Shown in pieces: positions 22,213-34,724 of a DNA stretch of 64,000 nt. The position numbers and the translations under genes are program-made. The stretch is from Drosophila miranda (Eukaryota > Arthropoda > Insecta > Diptera > Drosophilidae). The stretch spans positions 17,298,001 to 17,362,000 of the forward strand of contig NC_046675.1 of assembly GCF_003369915.1 (NCBI RefSeq). Direction: 5' to 3'. How positions within the stretch are numbered: the first letter of the stretch is position 1; each line of letters begins with the position of its first letter. The notes beneath the pieces were generated by a model. The model was not told the origin of the DNA, searched no databases, and saw only the letters and a program-made list of their open reading frames with translations.

Positions 22213-24929
22213 ACCCACTAAAGGTTCTCATCTGGAATGCTAACGGCATTTCAGGGAAAGCAAAAGAAGTTGAGCTCTTCGCGCACAAGAATAGCGTTGA
22301 CATTCTTCTTTTGACGGAGATCAGAATTAAAAGAGGGGCAGCTGTAAAAATACATGGATATGCCTTCTATCCAGCCTTCAAGCCATCGCGGAATAATAAT
22401 AGCGTTGGTGGAGTTGCGGTTTTAGTTAAGACTTCGCTTCGTCATTTTCCACAAAGGGTCATTGAGACACGCAGCATGCAAATGTCAGCAGTAAAAGTAG
22501 CCACAGGACTGGGCGATGTGGAGTTCAGCGCCATTTACTGCCCTCCCAGAGTCAGGATTGAGGAAAGACATTACATCGATGCACTCCGTGCTTGCGGGCA
22601 AAGGTATTTGGTTGGTGGTGACTGGAATGCCCGACACTGGCTGTGGGGAGACACTTACAATTCCCCTAGGGGGCGAGAGCTAGCGGAAGCCATCTCTGCT
22701 ACTGGCGCTAAGATCCTTGCAACTGGATCACCAACCAGGTACCCATATGTACTCAATCACACGCCGTCCTGCATAGACTTCGCAGTACATCATGGTATTC
22801 CGGATTCTCGAGCAACAATAAGTCAGAGCTGGGATCTGGACTCCGACCATCTGGCCTTAGTCATCAGCATTAAAACAGATGGCATTATAGAAAATCCAAG
22901 CCCTCATCTAGTCACCAAGCACACTGATCTGCTCGCATTTAGGCAACATTTGGAGAGGTCGATTCAACTGAACGTCACGCTAAACTCTGAGGAAGATATC
23001 GAGATGGCTGTAGATAATATCACAGAGAGTATACACATGGCTGCTGCTGCCTCAACGCCCTCGCATCCTCCGACAAGCGCCGCCTATGGAATAGTTCTTA
23101 CAAGAGAGGCCAGAGAGCTTTTGTCACAAAAAAGGAGACTTCGCAGACGCGCAATCCGATCTCAAGACCCATGGGACCGAATTCTATGGAACCGGGCTGC
23201 CAAGCAACTTCGAAACACCCTGAGAGAACTTCGAAGCAACTTCTTTGAACAAAAGCTTGCTTCCATGGATTACACCGTGGATGCTGGATATTCGCTTTGG
23301 AAGACCACTAAGTCTCTTAAGAGACAACCGTTCAGACAGATTCCCATCCGGTGTCCCAACGGTGAACTTGCTAGAAACGAAGAAGAGCAGGCCAATTCGT
23401 TTGCACATCATTTAGGGGACAGGTTCACCCATTACCAATTCGCCACGGAGGCGCAGTACAAAGAGACAAAAGATAGTCTGCAAACACCTCTACAAATGGC
23501 CTTACCCATTAAACCAGCCAGGGCTGACGAGATTGTTGAAGTCATCAAGTCCCTACCGAGGAAGAAGGCTCCTGGCATTGACAGAGTGTGCAATTCCACA
23601 CTGAAAGCATTGCCTAATCGGGCGATACTCTACATAGTGCTCATTTTTAACGCCATGTTAAGGATGCAATTTTTCCCTAAGCAGTGGAAGATAGCAACAA
23701 TCCTGATGATCCATAAGCCTGGAAAACCGGAGGATGACCCTGAGTCGTATCGGCCAATAAGTCTTTTGTCTTCCTTATCTAAGGTATGGGAGAGGCTTCT
23801 TGCCAATCGTCTTGGTAGTATAATCAAGGAATGCCGTATCTTGCCGGATCACCAGTTTGGCTTTCGGGAGGGACACGGCACAGTGGAGCAAGTCCACAGA
23901 TTGGCAGGACACATCCTACAGGCCTATGATGATCTAGAATACTGCAATGCAGTCTTCATTGATATGCAGCAAGCCTTCGATAGAGTTTGGCATATCGGCC
24001 TATTGAGCAAAATTAAAAAACTGTTCCCAGCACCATACTACGGTGTCCTACGATCATACTTGGAAGGACGTCAGTTTATGGTCAGGTTCAGGAACACACA
24101 TTCAACACCTTGCCAAATGAGAGCTGGAGTTCCACAGGGCAGCGTCCTTGGCCCGCTGCTTTACTCTATCTATACTGCAGATCTACCCTCCCCAAGCGAG
24201 CAACATATGGAGGCCCCCCGTAAGGCTCTGCTTGCTACCTACGCGGACGATATAGCACTGCTCTACAGCTCCAAGTGCCGCCTTGAGGCAGCAGATGGTC
24301 TCCAAGAGTACCTCTACTCTTTGGCAGCTTGGTGCAAAAGATGGAATTTAAAAGTCAACCCACTGAAGACCACCAATCCATGCTTCACCCTGAAAGCGCT
24401 CATAGACCACACCCCACCCATAAAGTTTGAAGGCGTAACTTTGGACCAACCAGAGCAAGCAAAGTATCTCGGTATCACCCTTGATAAGCGTCTTACTTTT
24501 GGTCCACACTTGAAAGCTACGGCTCGTAAATGTGGGCAAAGAATGCAGCAATTGCGGTGGCTGATTAACAGAAGAAGCACCATGTCACTGAGAGCCAAAA
24601 GAGCAGTTTATGTACACTGTGTAGCCCCGATCTGGCTCTACGGTGTGCAGATTTGGGGTATAGCTGCCAAATCGAACTATAAACGGATACAGGTCTTGCA
24701 GAATCGCGCCATGAGGCAAATAACGAACTGCCCTTGGTACGTGCGCGGCTCCACCCTACATCGGGATTTGAATCTGCATACAGTAGAGGAGCAGATTGGA
24801 AGGCACACCAGCAGATACAGTGACAGGCTAATTAGACACCATAGTATGCTCGCCAGACGATTACTACCTGCCAGGCCTTTGAGGCGGTTGAAGAGATTGG
24901 GTTTTGCCAAAACTATTGGCCAACTCTAA
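22209..24929 (+). CDS. Jockey-type LINE ORF2: endonuclease and reverse transcriptase
   Basis: An intact frame of 906 residues. An N-terminal AP-type endonuclease shows L-I-W-N-A-N-G, an L-T-E-I-R motif, G-G-D-W-N-A-R-H near residue 137, and the S-D-H-L-A catalytic His motif. The reverse transcriptase follows, with A-F-D-R-V-W, G-V-P-Q-G-S-V-L-G-P and T-Y-A-D-D (YADD at residues 678-681). It lacks RNase H, as expected for the Jockey group. Its ATG overlaps the ORF1 stop by four bases (ATGA), suggesting translation by termination-reinitiation (inference). In principle it could supply retrotransposition activity. Confidence 0.9.
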   Translation: MNPLKVLIWNANGISGKAKEVELFAHKNSVDILLLTEIRIKRGAAVKIHGYAFYPAFKPSRNNNSVGGVAVLVKTSLRHFPQRVIETRSMQMSAVKVATGLGDVEFSAIYCPPRVRIEERHYIDALRACGQRYLVGGDWNARHWLWGDTYNSPRGRELAEAISATGAKILATGSPTRYPYVLNHTPSCIDFAVHHGIPDSRATISQSWDLDSDHLALVISIKTDGIIENPSPHLVTKHTDLLAFRQHLERSIQLNVTLNSEEDIEMAVDNITESIHMAAAASTPSHPPTSAAYGIVLTREARELLSQKRRLRRRAIRSQDPWDRILWNRAAKQLRNTLRELRSNFFEQKLASMDYTVDAGYSLWKTTKSLKRQPFRQIPIRCPNGELARNEEEQANSFAHHLGDRFTHYQFATEAQYKETKDSLQTPLQMALPIKPARADEIVEVIKSLPRKKAPGIDRVCNSTLKALPNRAILYIVLIFNAMLRMQFFPKQWKIATILMIHKPGKPEDDPESYRPISLLSSLSKVWERLLANRLGSIIKECRILPDHQFGFREGHGTVEQVHRLAGHILQAYDDLEYCNAVFIDMQQAFDRVWHIGLLSKIKKLFPAPYYGVLRSYLEGRQFMVRFRNTHSTPCQMRAGVPQGSVLGPLLYSIYTADLPSPSEQHMEAPRKALLATYADDIALLYSSKCRLEAADGLQEYLYSLAAWCKRWNLKVNPLKTTNPCFTLKALIDHTPPIKFEGVTLDQPEQAKYLGITLDKRLTFGPHLKATARKCGQRMQQLRWLINRRSTMSLRAKRAVYVHCVAPIWLYGVQIWGIAAKSNYKRIQVLQNRAMRQITNCPWYVRGSTLHRDLNLHTVEEQIGRHTSRYSDRLIRHHSMLARRLLPARPLRRLKRLGFAKTIGQL

Positions 24930-25061
24930 GTTTCCCTCCCAATATTATAATATTATATTTTTTGTAAGTCCTCTCGCATTTAGCATTAGGTTTGGCTACC
25001 CCAATATTATTTACCAGTGATGTTAAGATACGTTATATGCAATGTACGGATTCAACGCTTA

Positions 25062-25110
<49 letters not shown>

Positions 25111-25589
25111 CATTTAAGTTGATTTTTGTTTGAGTGGTGTCCAAATTGCTTTTTTTATAATTAGTCTTGCATTATTATTACAGGTATTAAATCTTACAAT
25201 TTAAAAACGTCCATCTATAGTTTACATACATTTTCGTGTCAATGTATTCATCTTTTGTTTGATTCCAATTGAATTAATTATACACATACATATTATATTT
25301 AAGATGCATTTCACAATCTGTCTGTGTATTTTCGTGTGTGCAGGTGCGGGGAAAGGGAAGAGAGTGTCGGGGCAGAGCGGTGGTTTAGGTGGTCTGTCTA
25401 TCTGTGGCGCACACAGTGCAACATTGAAAATCCAGCATCGATTGCATCTTATGGCGCTCCTTATCATTAATCAACCAAAAACTGGAAGACACGAACCTAT
25501 TGATATCATTTTAATTTTGTCGGGTGCAGAACGAATTAAGTTTTCAGTTGTGTGGAGAGAATGGAATCTGTGTATCTGTGGGTGTGTTG

Positions 25590-27333
25590 TTAACTCTTAA
25601 ATGATTGCTTGTAGTTGGCGACATCTTTGCCTGAGTCGACGGCCCAGCTGAAGATGGAAGATGCTGCAACGCACTGATTAGTAATTGGATTTCCATCATC
25701 CGATCGCCCTAATTGCACACCTTCGGCGCTGCATCGACGTCGACGGAATTGTTAACGATTTTTGTTTCACCTGCAAAAATATCAACAAATCCTATAAGTT
25801 TCTAGGTTCTTTGAGCGTGTTCAATTTGCTCACCATTAAGCTCGGATTTGTTGACTGCACTGATGGCCTGTGCCTGCTTAATTGGCGTCTCTGACACGAC
25901 GGTGGTATCAACGGCCGCAGCCGGTTCCGTCTTGCTAACATCGTTGGTGGCAGGGACAGGAGCAGGAACCGACGCAGCTGTAGTGGCTTTCTCCCCCGTT
26001 GTCTGTTCGGCTTTCTTGGGTTCTTCGGCGCTCTCAGCTGGTTTCGGCTCTTCCGTGCTTTTGAGCTCGTCTGAACATTCTGCCTTCTTTTCCTCCTTGG
26101 GCTCGGCTGGCACATCCTCTTTAACCTCAGTGGCGACTTCATCGACAACACTATTGCTGGCTTTTGTTTCTTCTGAGCTTGCTACGACCTTTTCGGCTGG
26201 TGTGAATCGAACAGTTTCTGTACTACTCTTGGAACTCGAATCCACCTCCATGGGCTCCGGTGAGGGCTCCCGGGCGGGTTCCGAAAGCTTTTTTGGCTCC
26301 TCCGCTGCCTTATCAGCTGCGGTAGTTGCAGGCGGCTCTGAAGTAGTTTCGGGTGCGCTTTCGGCTTTAGTTTTATTGTCTGCCGATGCTGCTGATGGCT
26401 TCTCTTCATCCACTTCCATGGCTGCGGGAGCTGGATCCGCGGCAGCAGCTGGGGCAGGAGTGTCTGTACTAGCACCATTTTCAGGGTCATCGTTACTTTT
26501 CGGTGGGTCTTCAGCCTTTGGCACTTCTTCTGGCGTTTTCTCCTTCACCTCGGGCTCATCTTTGCTTGCTTTGTCCTCCGCAGCGTGGTTCTGTTGCTCC
26601 TCGGGCACAGCTGTCAGCTTGGCAGCAGCACCATCTGTCTGATCCTCATTTTCGATTGTCTTGGCATCTGTTTCTTTTGCGTCAGCAGGCTCCTCCTCCT
26701 TTTGGGGCTCTGTGGTGGTGGCTGGAACTGCCTTCTTAGGAGTACCTTTGACTGGCTTCTCTTCTCTCTTCACCTCCTTCTTATCTTTCTTGGGAGTAGC
26801 CTGAAATGATTTGTTTCGTTAGATTGTGTTTAATGTTTAGAAAATGCTTCACTCACCTTTGCCTTGACCGGCAGAACCACCTTCTCTTCATCGTTGGTTT
26901 TCTCCGGCTCCCGGTCGAGCTCATCGCTGCCCACGTCTAGTTTGCGCGCACCGCGACCTTTCCCGGCGCCGCCGCCGCCACCGATCTTTGTGGCTGTCGT
27001 CAGCGACGCGCGTGCCTTCTTGTTGGGCGGCGGTGTAACAGTCTCAGCGGCCCGTGTCGGTGTGCCGCGAGTACTGGATCGCGTGCGACGTCCACCCTCT
27101 AGCTCCAAGCTGCCGCCCATCGTTCGTACCAGCTCTTCGCTTTCCCGCTGTGCCCGTTCTATGAACGAGCGTCGTTTCGGTGTGCGTTTCTGCTAATTAA
27201 TGCAAATGGACTCGATAAGTACTATATACATCTTAGTCAAATATCCGATAAGATAATCGCTACGATAAGACGTAGTTTGATCCTGGGCAACATTCACTCT
27301 TACCGCTTTCATCAGTTTAGGAGGATTTCCCAT
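25590..27333 (-). CDS. Gene A copy 3 (unknown acidic protein, LINE in 3' region)
   Basis: Proximal exon 27304-27333, exon 2 at 26857-27192, exon 3 at 25834-26800, alternative last exons 25721-25770 or 25590-25663. It is open throughout, with Thr for Pro in the G-E-K-A-T-x-A-A-S stretch. A full-length Jockey-type LINE (20043-25105) is inserted in opposite orientation about 480 bp downstream of the coding end. A transcript of this copy may therefore end early or read antisense into the LINE. The protein sequence itself is not affected. Confidence 0.72.
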
Positions 27334-27663
27334 TGTCCCGTGCTTAACAAAATTGGATATTAAAAGACGCTTAACAAAATTGGATATTTAAAGACGCTCA
27401 GTCGGTGCCTTTTTGCAGCGATATTTTCGACGATATGTACGTTGAGTTAAAACAACTGACCTACTATTTTTAATGTAAAGCGTCACTTTTTCAGCGCGTT
27501 ATTTTGGTGTAAAGTGATTTATGGTTAAAAATGACTTTTCCAGCAATAGCCTACTCTAGACAATCGGTTCACAAGCGTCAATGTTATTCAGTGTTTACAT
27601 ATCGACATAAAAGATGCAGCACCCTGTACACTAAAATACGAGAGCAGAGAATTGATCATCTGA

Positions 27664-28701
27664 TCATCCGATCTTCACTTTGGTTATCTTCGCTGTGATC
27701 AGATTGTTCGTGTAGGTGTGCGAAACCAAGTCGTAGAGGGCCGTAAAGACAGTCTTCGTCAGCTCCAACTTGATTTGGTCAACTTTTATGATTCTGTGGG
27801 GGCCCAAGGATTAACATTAGAAATGCGAAGACCTCTTGGTAGAGAACACTCACTCGTAGGTAATGGTCTCCTGCACAGCGTTGCCATCACCGCAAGTAGC
27901 GCGAAACGTGCGATTTACCGACTCTCGCGCCCAAATCTGCTCCTGCGCTTCAACACAGGATTTTCGCAGCTTTCGCATCGTGTAGATTCGAGGTTAGTTT
28001 GCTCTGCAGGTTAAAGTACTCCAGCAGGGCCGCATAGAGGGGATCAGTTTCACTGGTCTCCAGCAGCGAGTTCATGAGAAATTCCAATTCAAACTGCTTG
28101 GCCAGCTCCATATCCGGGCAGTCGTAGATTTGCCGCAACTGCTCGGCGTCCAGTGGCTTGAGATTACTGCGCACTAGGGCAAATCCCGATGGCTGGCAAT
28201 CGGCCTGGCGAAACACAATCTTTGATGAATGCTCTTCGATCTGGGCATTGGACAGTTTCATAGGCTGCAGATTCGGGTACTGCACGATTTTGGCGCTGCT
28301 AGAGGGCGGGGCACTGGGTGCACTCGGTTCCAGCTGCGCTTCCGGTTCGAGTTCGGGTTCGGGTTCTGGCTCTGTCGGCAACTCCAATATATCGCTGGAA
28401 ATGCAGCAGTCGTGACTAATGATGGTCTCGGCCCCGCTGCCGCTGCTGCTGGCCAACGCCGCGACGCGCTCAAACTCTTCCAAGAGAGAAGCATTTTCTG
28501 CCGGCCTTTGTTCTGGTGCAGCTACGCTACTTGTTGATAACTCGTCGTCACATTCGTCTTCCTCTTGCAGCCTTTGTTGCTGGTTCTCGCGTTGAGGCTT
28601 TTTCGTTTTCTGGAATCAACAATCTCTCATGTCATGCGACTCTTTCTGCTCCAGTGCATCCTTGTGCTCACCACTTTTTTAGGCTTTACTAGCGTGGCCA
28701 T
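27664..28701 (-). pseudogene. Gene B copy 4 (2-bp frameshift)
   Basis: Exons correspond to 28672-28701, 27854-28609 and 27664-27793. It carries the same CTTTCGCATCG lesion as copies 3 and 5, predicting a protein of about 229 residues ending A-K-I-L-C. The rest matches the intact copy closely, including the twelve residues missing from copy 1. The shared lesion means one mutation was spread by duplication or gene conversion. Confidence 0.7.
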
Positions 28702-29255
28702 TATTGTCCGTTTTTGCGAACTCCTGCTCCACCTTTTTGGGGGGCCGTGGGGCCAAAACAAAAATACACTGCTCTGAGTGTTTTCACTTCGGGATTATCT
28801 TAGGGCCTTCGTTGTGGCTATCAAATGCACCCTTTTCCTTATTTAATTGACGCTAATATTTCTTCTTGCAAAAGTTCTGCGTATCGCTCGCTGTCTAGTT
28901 TTCTTGTTTATTTTTGTTGTATTTTCTTTTTTTACATTTGCTCAAATTACTACATGGCAACGACACGGTAAATACACATGTGCTACATAATAGAGCCGTA
29001 TACTGTATGGTTAGTGATAATAGGTTGGAAAAGAGGGTATGAAAACGGCAAAACGGGCCTGAAAACGTATCGAGTGCAAGGTAAAATCCACACCTTTTGC
29101 TTAACATACCTTGAAGTCAAAAAGCAGTTTTTCTCGTCACCCGCGAGGTGAGGTTTATACGAACCTTGCAATTTTCCCTGGCTGTTTTTGCCTGTTTTCC
29201 ATACCCTTTTTTATAGGCCATTTAAAACTACGACTTATTTTTTCATGGTAGGAGT

Positions 29256-31585
29256 GTGATCATCAAAAACTTTATGTCAAACAGGAAAATCCTCGTGAAA
29301 AGTGGCACGACTCTCGAGAACATCTTCCCACTTACCAGAGGCATACCCCAAGGCTCCCCCATCTCAGTTATCCTTTTTCTTATAGCGTACCATCCATTCA
29401 CAAACAAATCAAATTCAGTGCATACGCCGATGACTTACTCCTTATCATACAACACAGCAACGGAAAAATCATCACAATCGACTTCCAAACAATCCTCAGT
29501 CAAATAAACAGCTGGTGCATTCACTCTGACGACCTTGCCAAGCCACTGGGCATTAAACACCTCTCATCCTTAAAATACAACTGCCGCACCACATCACTAA
29601 TGCAAATCACCAAATTTTTAATCATATCCAAAGTTCACTTCGGCCTCCCCATATATGGTTATGCACCCAAAAACCAGACAAATCGCCTATGATTAATGCA
29701 GGAATAAGAGGGGCCCTGGGTGCATTTCATACCACACCCACTAACAACCTACTATCTGAAGCCAACTTACACACCTTGGAAAAATAAGTGATTTTCTAAC
29801 TGGCAAAATGTGTAAAAAAACCATCCACGCTAATGACACCCCCAAACTTTTCCCGTCACCAAACTATTTCCAACGAGGTGGAACGTTGTGAGTTGCTGCG
29901 GACACCGCAACTCTACAGTTATACCCGATACTAAGTCAGTATGGCTCTCCTGCGGCAGACGCCGCTAATATTGAACCACACGACACAGAGTGCGTGCGAG
30001 AGAGACAGAAAATCAGTCTGAGCGTGACGTCGGGCGCTGCGTAGCCACTGAAAATTAATTTCTTGCTCTTGATCTGATCCAGATTCAGCAATCTGATAGA
30101 TATGGTCATTATCTATGATTCTGCGTTTTTAGTTTTCTCGAATGTGCAATATTGTGGATGCAACAGATTTTCGTCCTTTGTGGGGGCGGAAGGGGGTGGG
30201 GCGAAATTCTGAGATATACGTTTTATAGTGAGATCTAACAGAAGTGCGGATACCAAATTTGGTTACTCTAGCCTTAATAGTCTCTGAGATTTGTGGATGC
30301 CCCAGATTTTCGTCCTTTGCGGGTGCGGAAGGGGGTGTGGCGAAATTTGGACACGAAACGGTCAAGCTCCGATATCACAGGAGTGTGGATACCAAATTTG
30401 GTTGCTCTGGCTCTTATAGGTTCTGAGATCCTTGAACTCATATTTTGCAATTGGCAAAGCCGACCATGAAACCTGTGTGTTAGAGAGAGAGACAGAGCGA
30501 GAAAGAATGAAATTGTTTTCTTGATTCTGGCTATAATAATTATACGATCTGGTTCAGATTTTACACTCTAGAACATATAGTCATCCTCTACGATTCTGCG
30601 TTTTTGGTTTTATCGTATCTTTAAAAATGTGGATGCCACAGATTTTCGTCCTTTGTGGAGGCGGAAGTGGGCGGGGCGAAGTTTTGAAATATTTTTGTAG
30701 CAGTGACATATCACAGAGGTCTGGATCCAAAACATCGTTGCTCTAGATCTTATAGTCTTTGAGCACTAGGCGCTGAAGGGGACGGACGGACGGACGGACG
30801 GACAGACGGACAGACAGACAGGGCTCAATCGACTCGGCTATTGATGCTGATCAAGAATATATATGGGGTCGGAAACGATTCCTTCTGGACGTTACACACA
30901 TCCACTTTTACCACAAATCTAATATACCCCAATACTCATTTTGAGTATCGGGTATGAAAATAACAATAACCTGGATTCCCAGCCATATAGGCATAAAAGG
31001 TAACGAAATGGGCGACACCTCAGCCGAAAATACCTCCAAAAAACCCCTCATATATTCATATCTCGTGTCATTACTTAAACGACATCTCCCAATTCCTTAA
31101 GTAAATCCTCCAATCCAAGCAAACTTCCTTACTAAAACCTCCCCCTGGTACAAACAAATGACCAATCTGCCTTCCACTCATCCTCACCCCAAAAACCTAA
31201 ACAACCTAAACAGAAGACACCAAGTCCTCATGAATAGGTTGAGACTAGGTCACACAAGGTTCATTAGTGCCCACTACATGGATAAAACATCATCCAAGGC
31301 ATTCCCACTGTGCCACAACTCAACCATAGACTTAAGACACATTATATACGCTTGCCCGGCACTTTCCCTACAAAGATCCTCAATATTCAACAACACCGAT
31401 CAATATGCAAGATCACTCAAAAATCCTTCACAACATATAACCTCTAATATAACCAACCCTGTACACACATAGTACAATATATAATATTACTCTAGTGAGC
31501 TTAAGGCCTCAGTAGCTATAGCCCCATACTTTGTTAATAGCTAGTTTTAACTATTTATTAGCTATATATTAAAATAATAATAATA
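29256..31585 (+). mobile_element. Degenerate I-type LINE fragment in unit 4
   Basis: Same element, split by DINE-1 (29872-30955) and lacking the 162-bp segment. The RNase H tail right of DINE-1 reads I-T-W-I-P-S-H-I-G. The C-terminal frame at 31158-31472 differs from units 2 and 3 by a change near 31400 (ACCGATCAATATG) that extends the frame. The (TAA)n tail ends at 31585. Confidence 0.7.
29872..30955. mobile_element. DINE-1-like element in unit 4
   Basis: Same insertion site and ends as in unit 2, with a GACG microsatellite near 30781-30820. The base after the right end is G instead of A (GGGTATGAAAA), shared only with unit 5. No nested LTR is present. Confidence 0.65.
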
Positions 31586-32980
31586 CCGAAATAAACATAC
31601 CGATGAAAAAAACAACTCAGCTCACTTAAACCACCATTACTTAAACAGGATAACAAATAACAGCGGAAAATAATACTAATAATAATTACTCTTGTAGGTC
31701 CATCCTATCCTTCATCTATAATTAAAAAAAAAAACACCACGATATCATTCGCCTAAGCTGCGTTAACATTCTTCAAGACCTACATATCGGCTATATATAT
31801 ACATATATATTTATATATATATATATATAGACTGATGAAATTAATGAAATGTACCATTACATAGCGATTTACATTAGACGCCTCTCCCTCTCCGCATGCG
31901 CCGCATTCGTATTGCCCACGAAAGCAATCAGGACTACTCGCTCTTCAAATAGAGCGTAGAGTGCCATTCTCTTGGATGAAACACATTTCTTCTCTCTTGT
32001 ATTTAAAATAAATTTATTTACAAAAGAATATTCAAATGAATTCCTTATACAGAGGAAAAGCTGCATACAAAAACGGCTTCGAAACTAATTTACGCTCGCT
32101 TTTGTTGCACTTGAAAGTAGTAAAGTATGTGTAATTATAAGAATTTCCATCTCGTGTTTTTTGTTTTGTTTCATTTAAAAAGCTTAGTCTAATATATTTA
32201 ATTACGAATTCATTTAAGAGTGATCGTAAGGATACCACAACTGTTCCCAGCGGACATCCCACCATGCACATTATTCGGTTTAGAAATCAATTATGTTTCT
32301 GTTCAGGTTACAATGGTTAAACATGTATAGAAAAACTAAATGCTTCAAATAAAACAAGCATATCATGGGTAGGGGTAGGTAGGGGGTTGGGAAGATACCC
32401 AACAAAAAAAATTAATAGGTATACATATTTATAGAGCCATAATCTTAATAGCCGCAGAGCTGTTTGTATTGCTTTAAGGTAAGTTAAAATCATTTCATTT
32501 CCATTTAAGTTGATTTTTGTTTGAGTGGTGTCCAAATTGCTTTTTTTATAATTAGTCTTGCATTATTATTACAGGTATTAAATCTTACAATTTAAAAACG
32601 TCCATCTATAGTTTACATACATTTTCGTGTCAATGTATTCATCTTTTGTTTGATTCCAATTGAATTAATTATACACATACATATTATATTTAAGATGCAT
32701 TTCACAATCTGTCTGTGTATTTTCGTGTGTGCAGGTGCGGGGAAAGGGAAGAGAGTGTCGGGGCAGAGCGGTGGTTTAGGTGGTCTGTCTATCTGTGGCG
32801 CACACAGTGCAACATTGAAAATCCAGCATCGATTGCATCTTATGGCGCTCCTTATCATTAATCAACCAAAAACTGGAAGACACGAACCTATTGATATCAT
32901 TTTAATTTTGTCGGGTGCAGAACGAATTAAGTTTTCAGTTGTGTGGAGAGAATGGAATCTGTGTATCTGTGGGTGTGTTG

Positions 32981-34724
32981 TTAACTCTTAAATGATTGCT
33001 TGTAGTTGGCGACATCTTTGCCTGAGTCGACGGCCCAGCTGAAGATGGAAGATGCTGCAACGCACTGATTAGTAATTGGATTTCCATCATCCGATCGGCC
33101 TAATTGCACACCTTCGGCGCTGCATCGACGTCGACGGAATTGTTAACGATTTTTGTTTCACCTGCAAAAATATCAACAAATCCTATAAGTTTCTAGGTTC
33201 TTTGAGCGTGTTCAATTTGCTCACCATTAAGCTCGGATTTGTTGACTGCACTGATGGCCTGTGCCTGCTTAATGGGCGTCTCTGACACGACGGTGGTATC
33301 AACGGCCGCAGCCGGTTCCGTCTTGCTAACATCGTTTGTGGCAGGGACAGGAGCAGGAACCGACGCAGCTGGAGTGGCTTTCTCCCCCGTTGTCTGTTCG
33401 GCTTTCTTGGGTTCTTCGGCGCTCTCAGCTGGTTTCGGCTCTTCCGTGCTTTTGAGCTCGTCTGAACATTCTGCCTTCTTTTCCTCCTTGGGCTCGGCTG
33501 GCACATCCTCTTTAACCTCAGTGGCGACTTCATCGACAACACTATTGCTGGCTTTTGTTTCTTCTGAGCTTGCTACGACCTTTTCGGCTGGTGTGAATCG
33601 AACAGTTTCTGTACTACTCTTGGAACTCGAATCCACCTCCATGGGCTCCGGTGAGGGCTCCCGGGCGGGTTCCGAAAGCTTTTTTGGCTCCTCCGCTGCC
33701 TTATCAGCTGCGGTAGTTGCAGGCGGCTCTGAAGTAGTTTCGGGTGCGCTTTCGGCTTTAGTTTTATTGTCTGCCGATGCTGCTGATGGCTTCTCTTCAT
33801 CCACTTCCATGGCTGCGGGAGCTGGATCCGCGGCAGCAGCTGGGGCAGGAGTGTCTGTACTAGCACCATTTTCAGGGTCATCGTTACTTTTCGGTGGGTC
33901 TTCAGCCTTTGGCACTTCTTCTGGCGTTTTCTCCTTCACCTCGGGCTCATCTTTGCTTGCTTTGTCCTCCGCAGCGTGGTTCTGTTGCTCCTCGGGCACA
34001 GCTGTCAGCTTGGCAGCAGCACCATCTGTCTGATCCTCATTTTCGATTGTCTTGGCATCTGTTTCTTTTGCGTCAGCAGGCTCCTCCTCCTTTTGGGGCT
34101 CTGTGGTGGTGGCTGGAACTGCCTTCTTAGGAGTACCTTTGACTGGCTTCTCTTCTCTCTTCACCTCCTTCTTATCTTTCTTGGGAGTAGCCTGAAATGA
34201 TTTGTTTCGTTAGATTGTGTTTAATGTTTAGAAAATGCTTCACTCACCTTTGCCTTGACCGGCAGAACCACCTTCTCTTCATCGTTGGTTTTCTCCGGCT
34301 CCCGGTCGAGCTCATCGCTGCCCACGTCTAGTTTGCGCGCACCGCGACCTTTCCCGGCGCCGCCGCCGCCACCGATCTTTGTGGCTGTCGTCAGCGACGC
34401 GCGTGCCTTCTTGTTGGGCGGCGGTGTAACAGTCTCAGCGGCCCGTGTCGGTGTGCCGCGAGTACTGGATCGCGTGCGACGTCCACCCTCTAGCTCCAAG
34501 CTGCCGCCCATCGTTCGTACCAGCTCTTCGCTTTCCCGCTGTGCCCGTTCTATGAACGAGCGTCGTTTCGGTGTGCGTTTCTGCTAATTAATGCAAATGG
34601 ACTCGATAAGTACTATATACATCTTAGTCAAATATCCGATAAGATAATCGCTACGATAAGACGTAGTTTGATCCTGGGCAACATTCACTCTTACCGCTTT
34701 CATCAGTTTAGGAGGATTTCCCAT
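32981..34724 (-). CDS. Gene A copy 4 (unknown acidic protein, short isoform)
   Basis: Proximal exon 34695-34724, exon 2 at 34248-34583, exon 3 at 33225-34191, alternative last exons 33112-33161 or 32981-33054. It is open throughout and nearly identical to the copy in unit 5. Upstream DNA runs only about 300 bp before the unit junction (35028/35029), where the gene B 3' end of the next unit begins, so any promoter must be compact. Function unknown. Confidence 0.72.

Larger units (their letters stand above)
20043..25105 (+). mobile_element. Full-length Jockey-type LINE inserted in unit 3
   Basis: It starts GAGTCTCGAATCAAC, has a short 5' UTR, gag-like ORF1, an endonuclease/reverse-transcriptase ORF2, and AATAAA leading into a poly(A) run of about 42 (25064-25105). 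It is flanked by a perfect duplication ATTTCCATTTAAGT (20029-20042 and 25106-25119). The other units carry that site once and uninterrupted. ORF2 has no RNase H domain, which fits the Jockey superfamily. The perfect duplication, long tail and intact ORF2 indicate a recent insertion. Confidence 0.88.
16157..27637. repeat. Tandem array unit 3 (11481 bp, contains LINE insertion)
   Basis: Without the 5.08-kb Jockey-type insertion (20043-25105 plus one target duplication) this unit is about 6.4 kb. Layout: frameshifted gene B (16183-17220), spacer (17221-17773), LINE remnant without DINE-1 (17774-19121), gene A 3' region interrupted by the Jockey element, and gene A (25590-27333). It keeps the 162-bp LINE segment. 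At 18545-18565 the LINE reading frame runs across the site where the other units carry DINE-1. A private deletion after that site removes the start of the RNase H tail. Confidence 0.92.
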
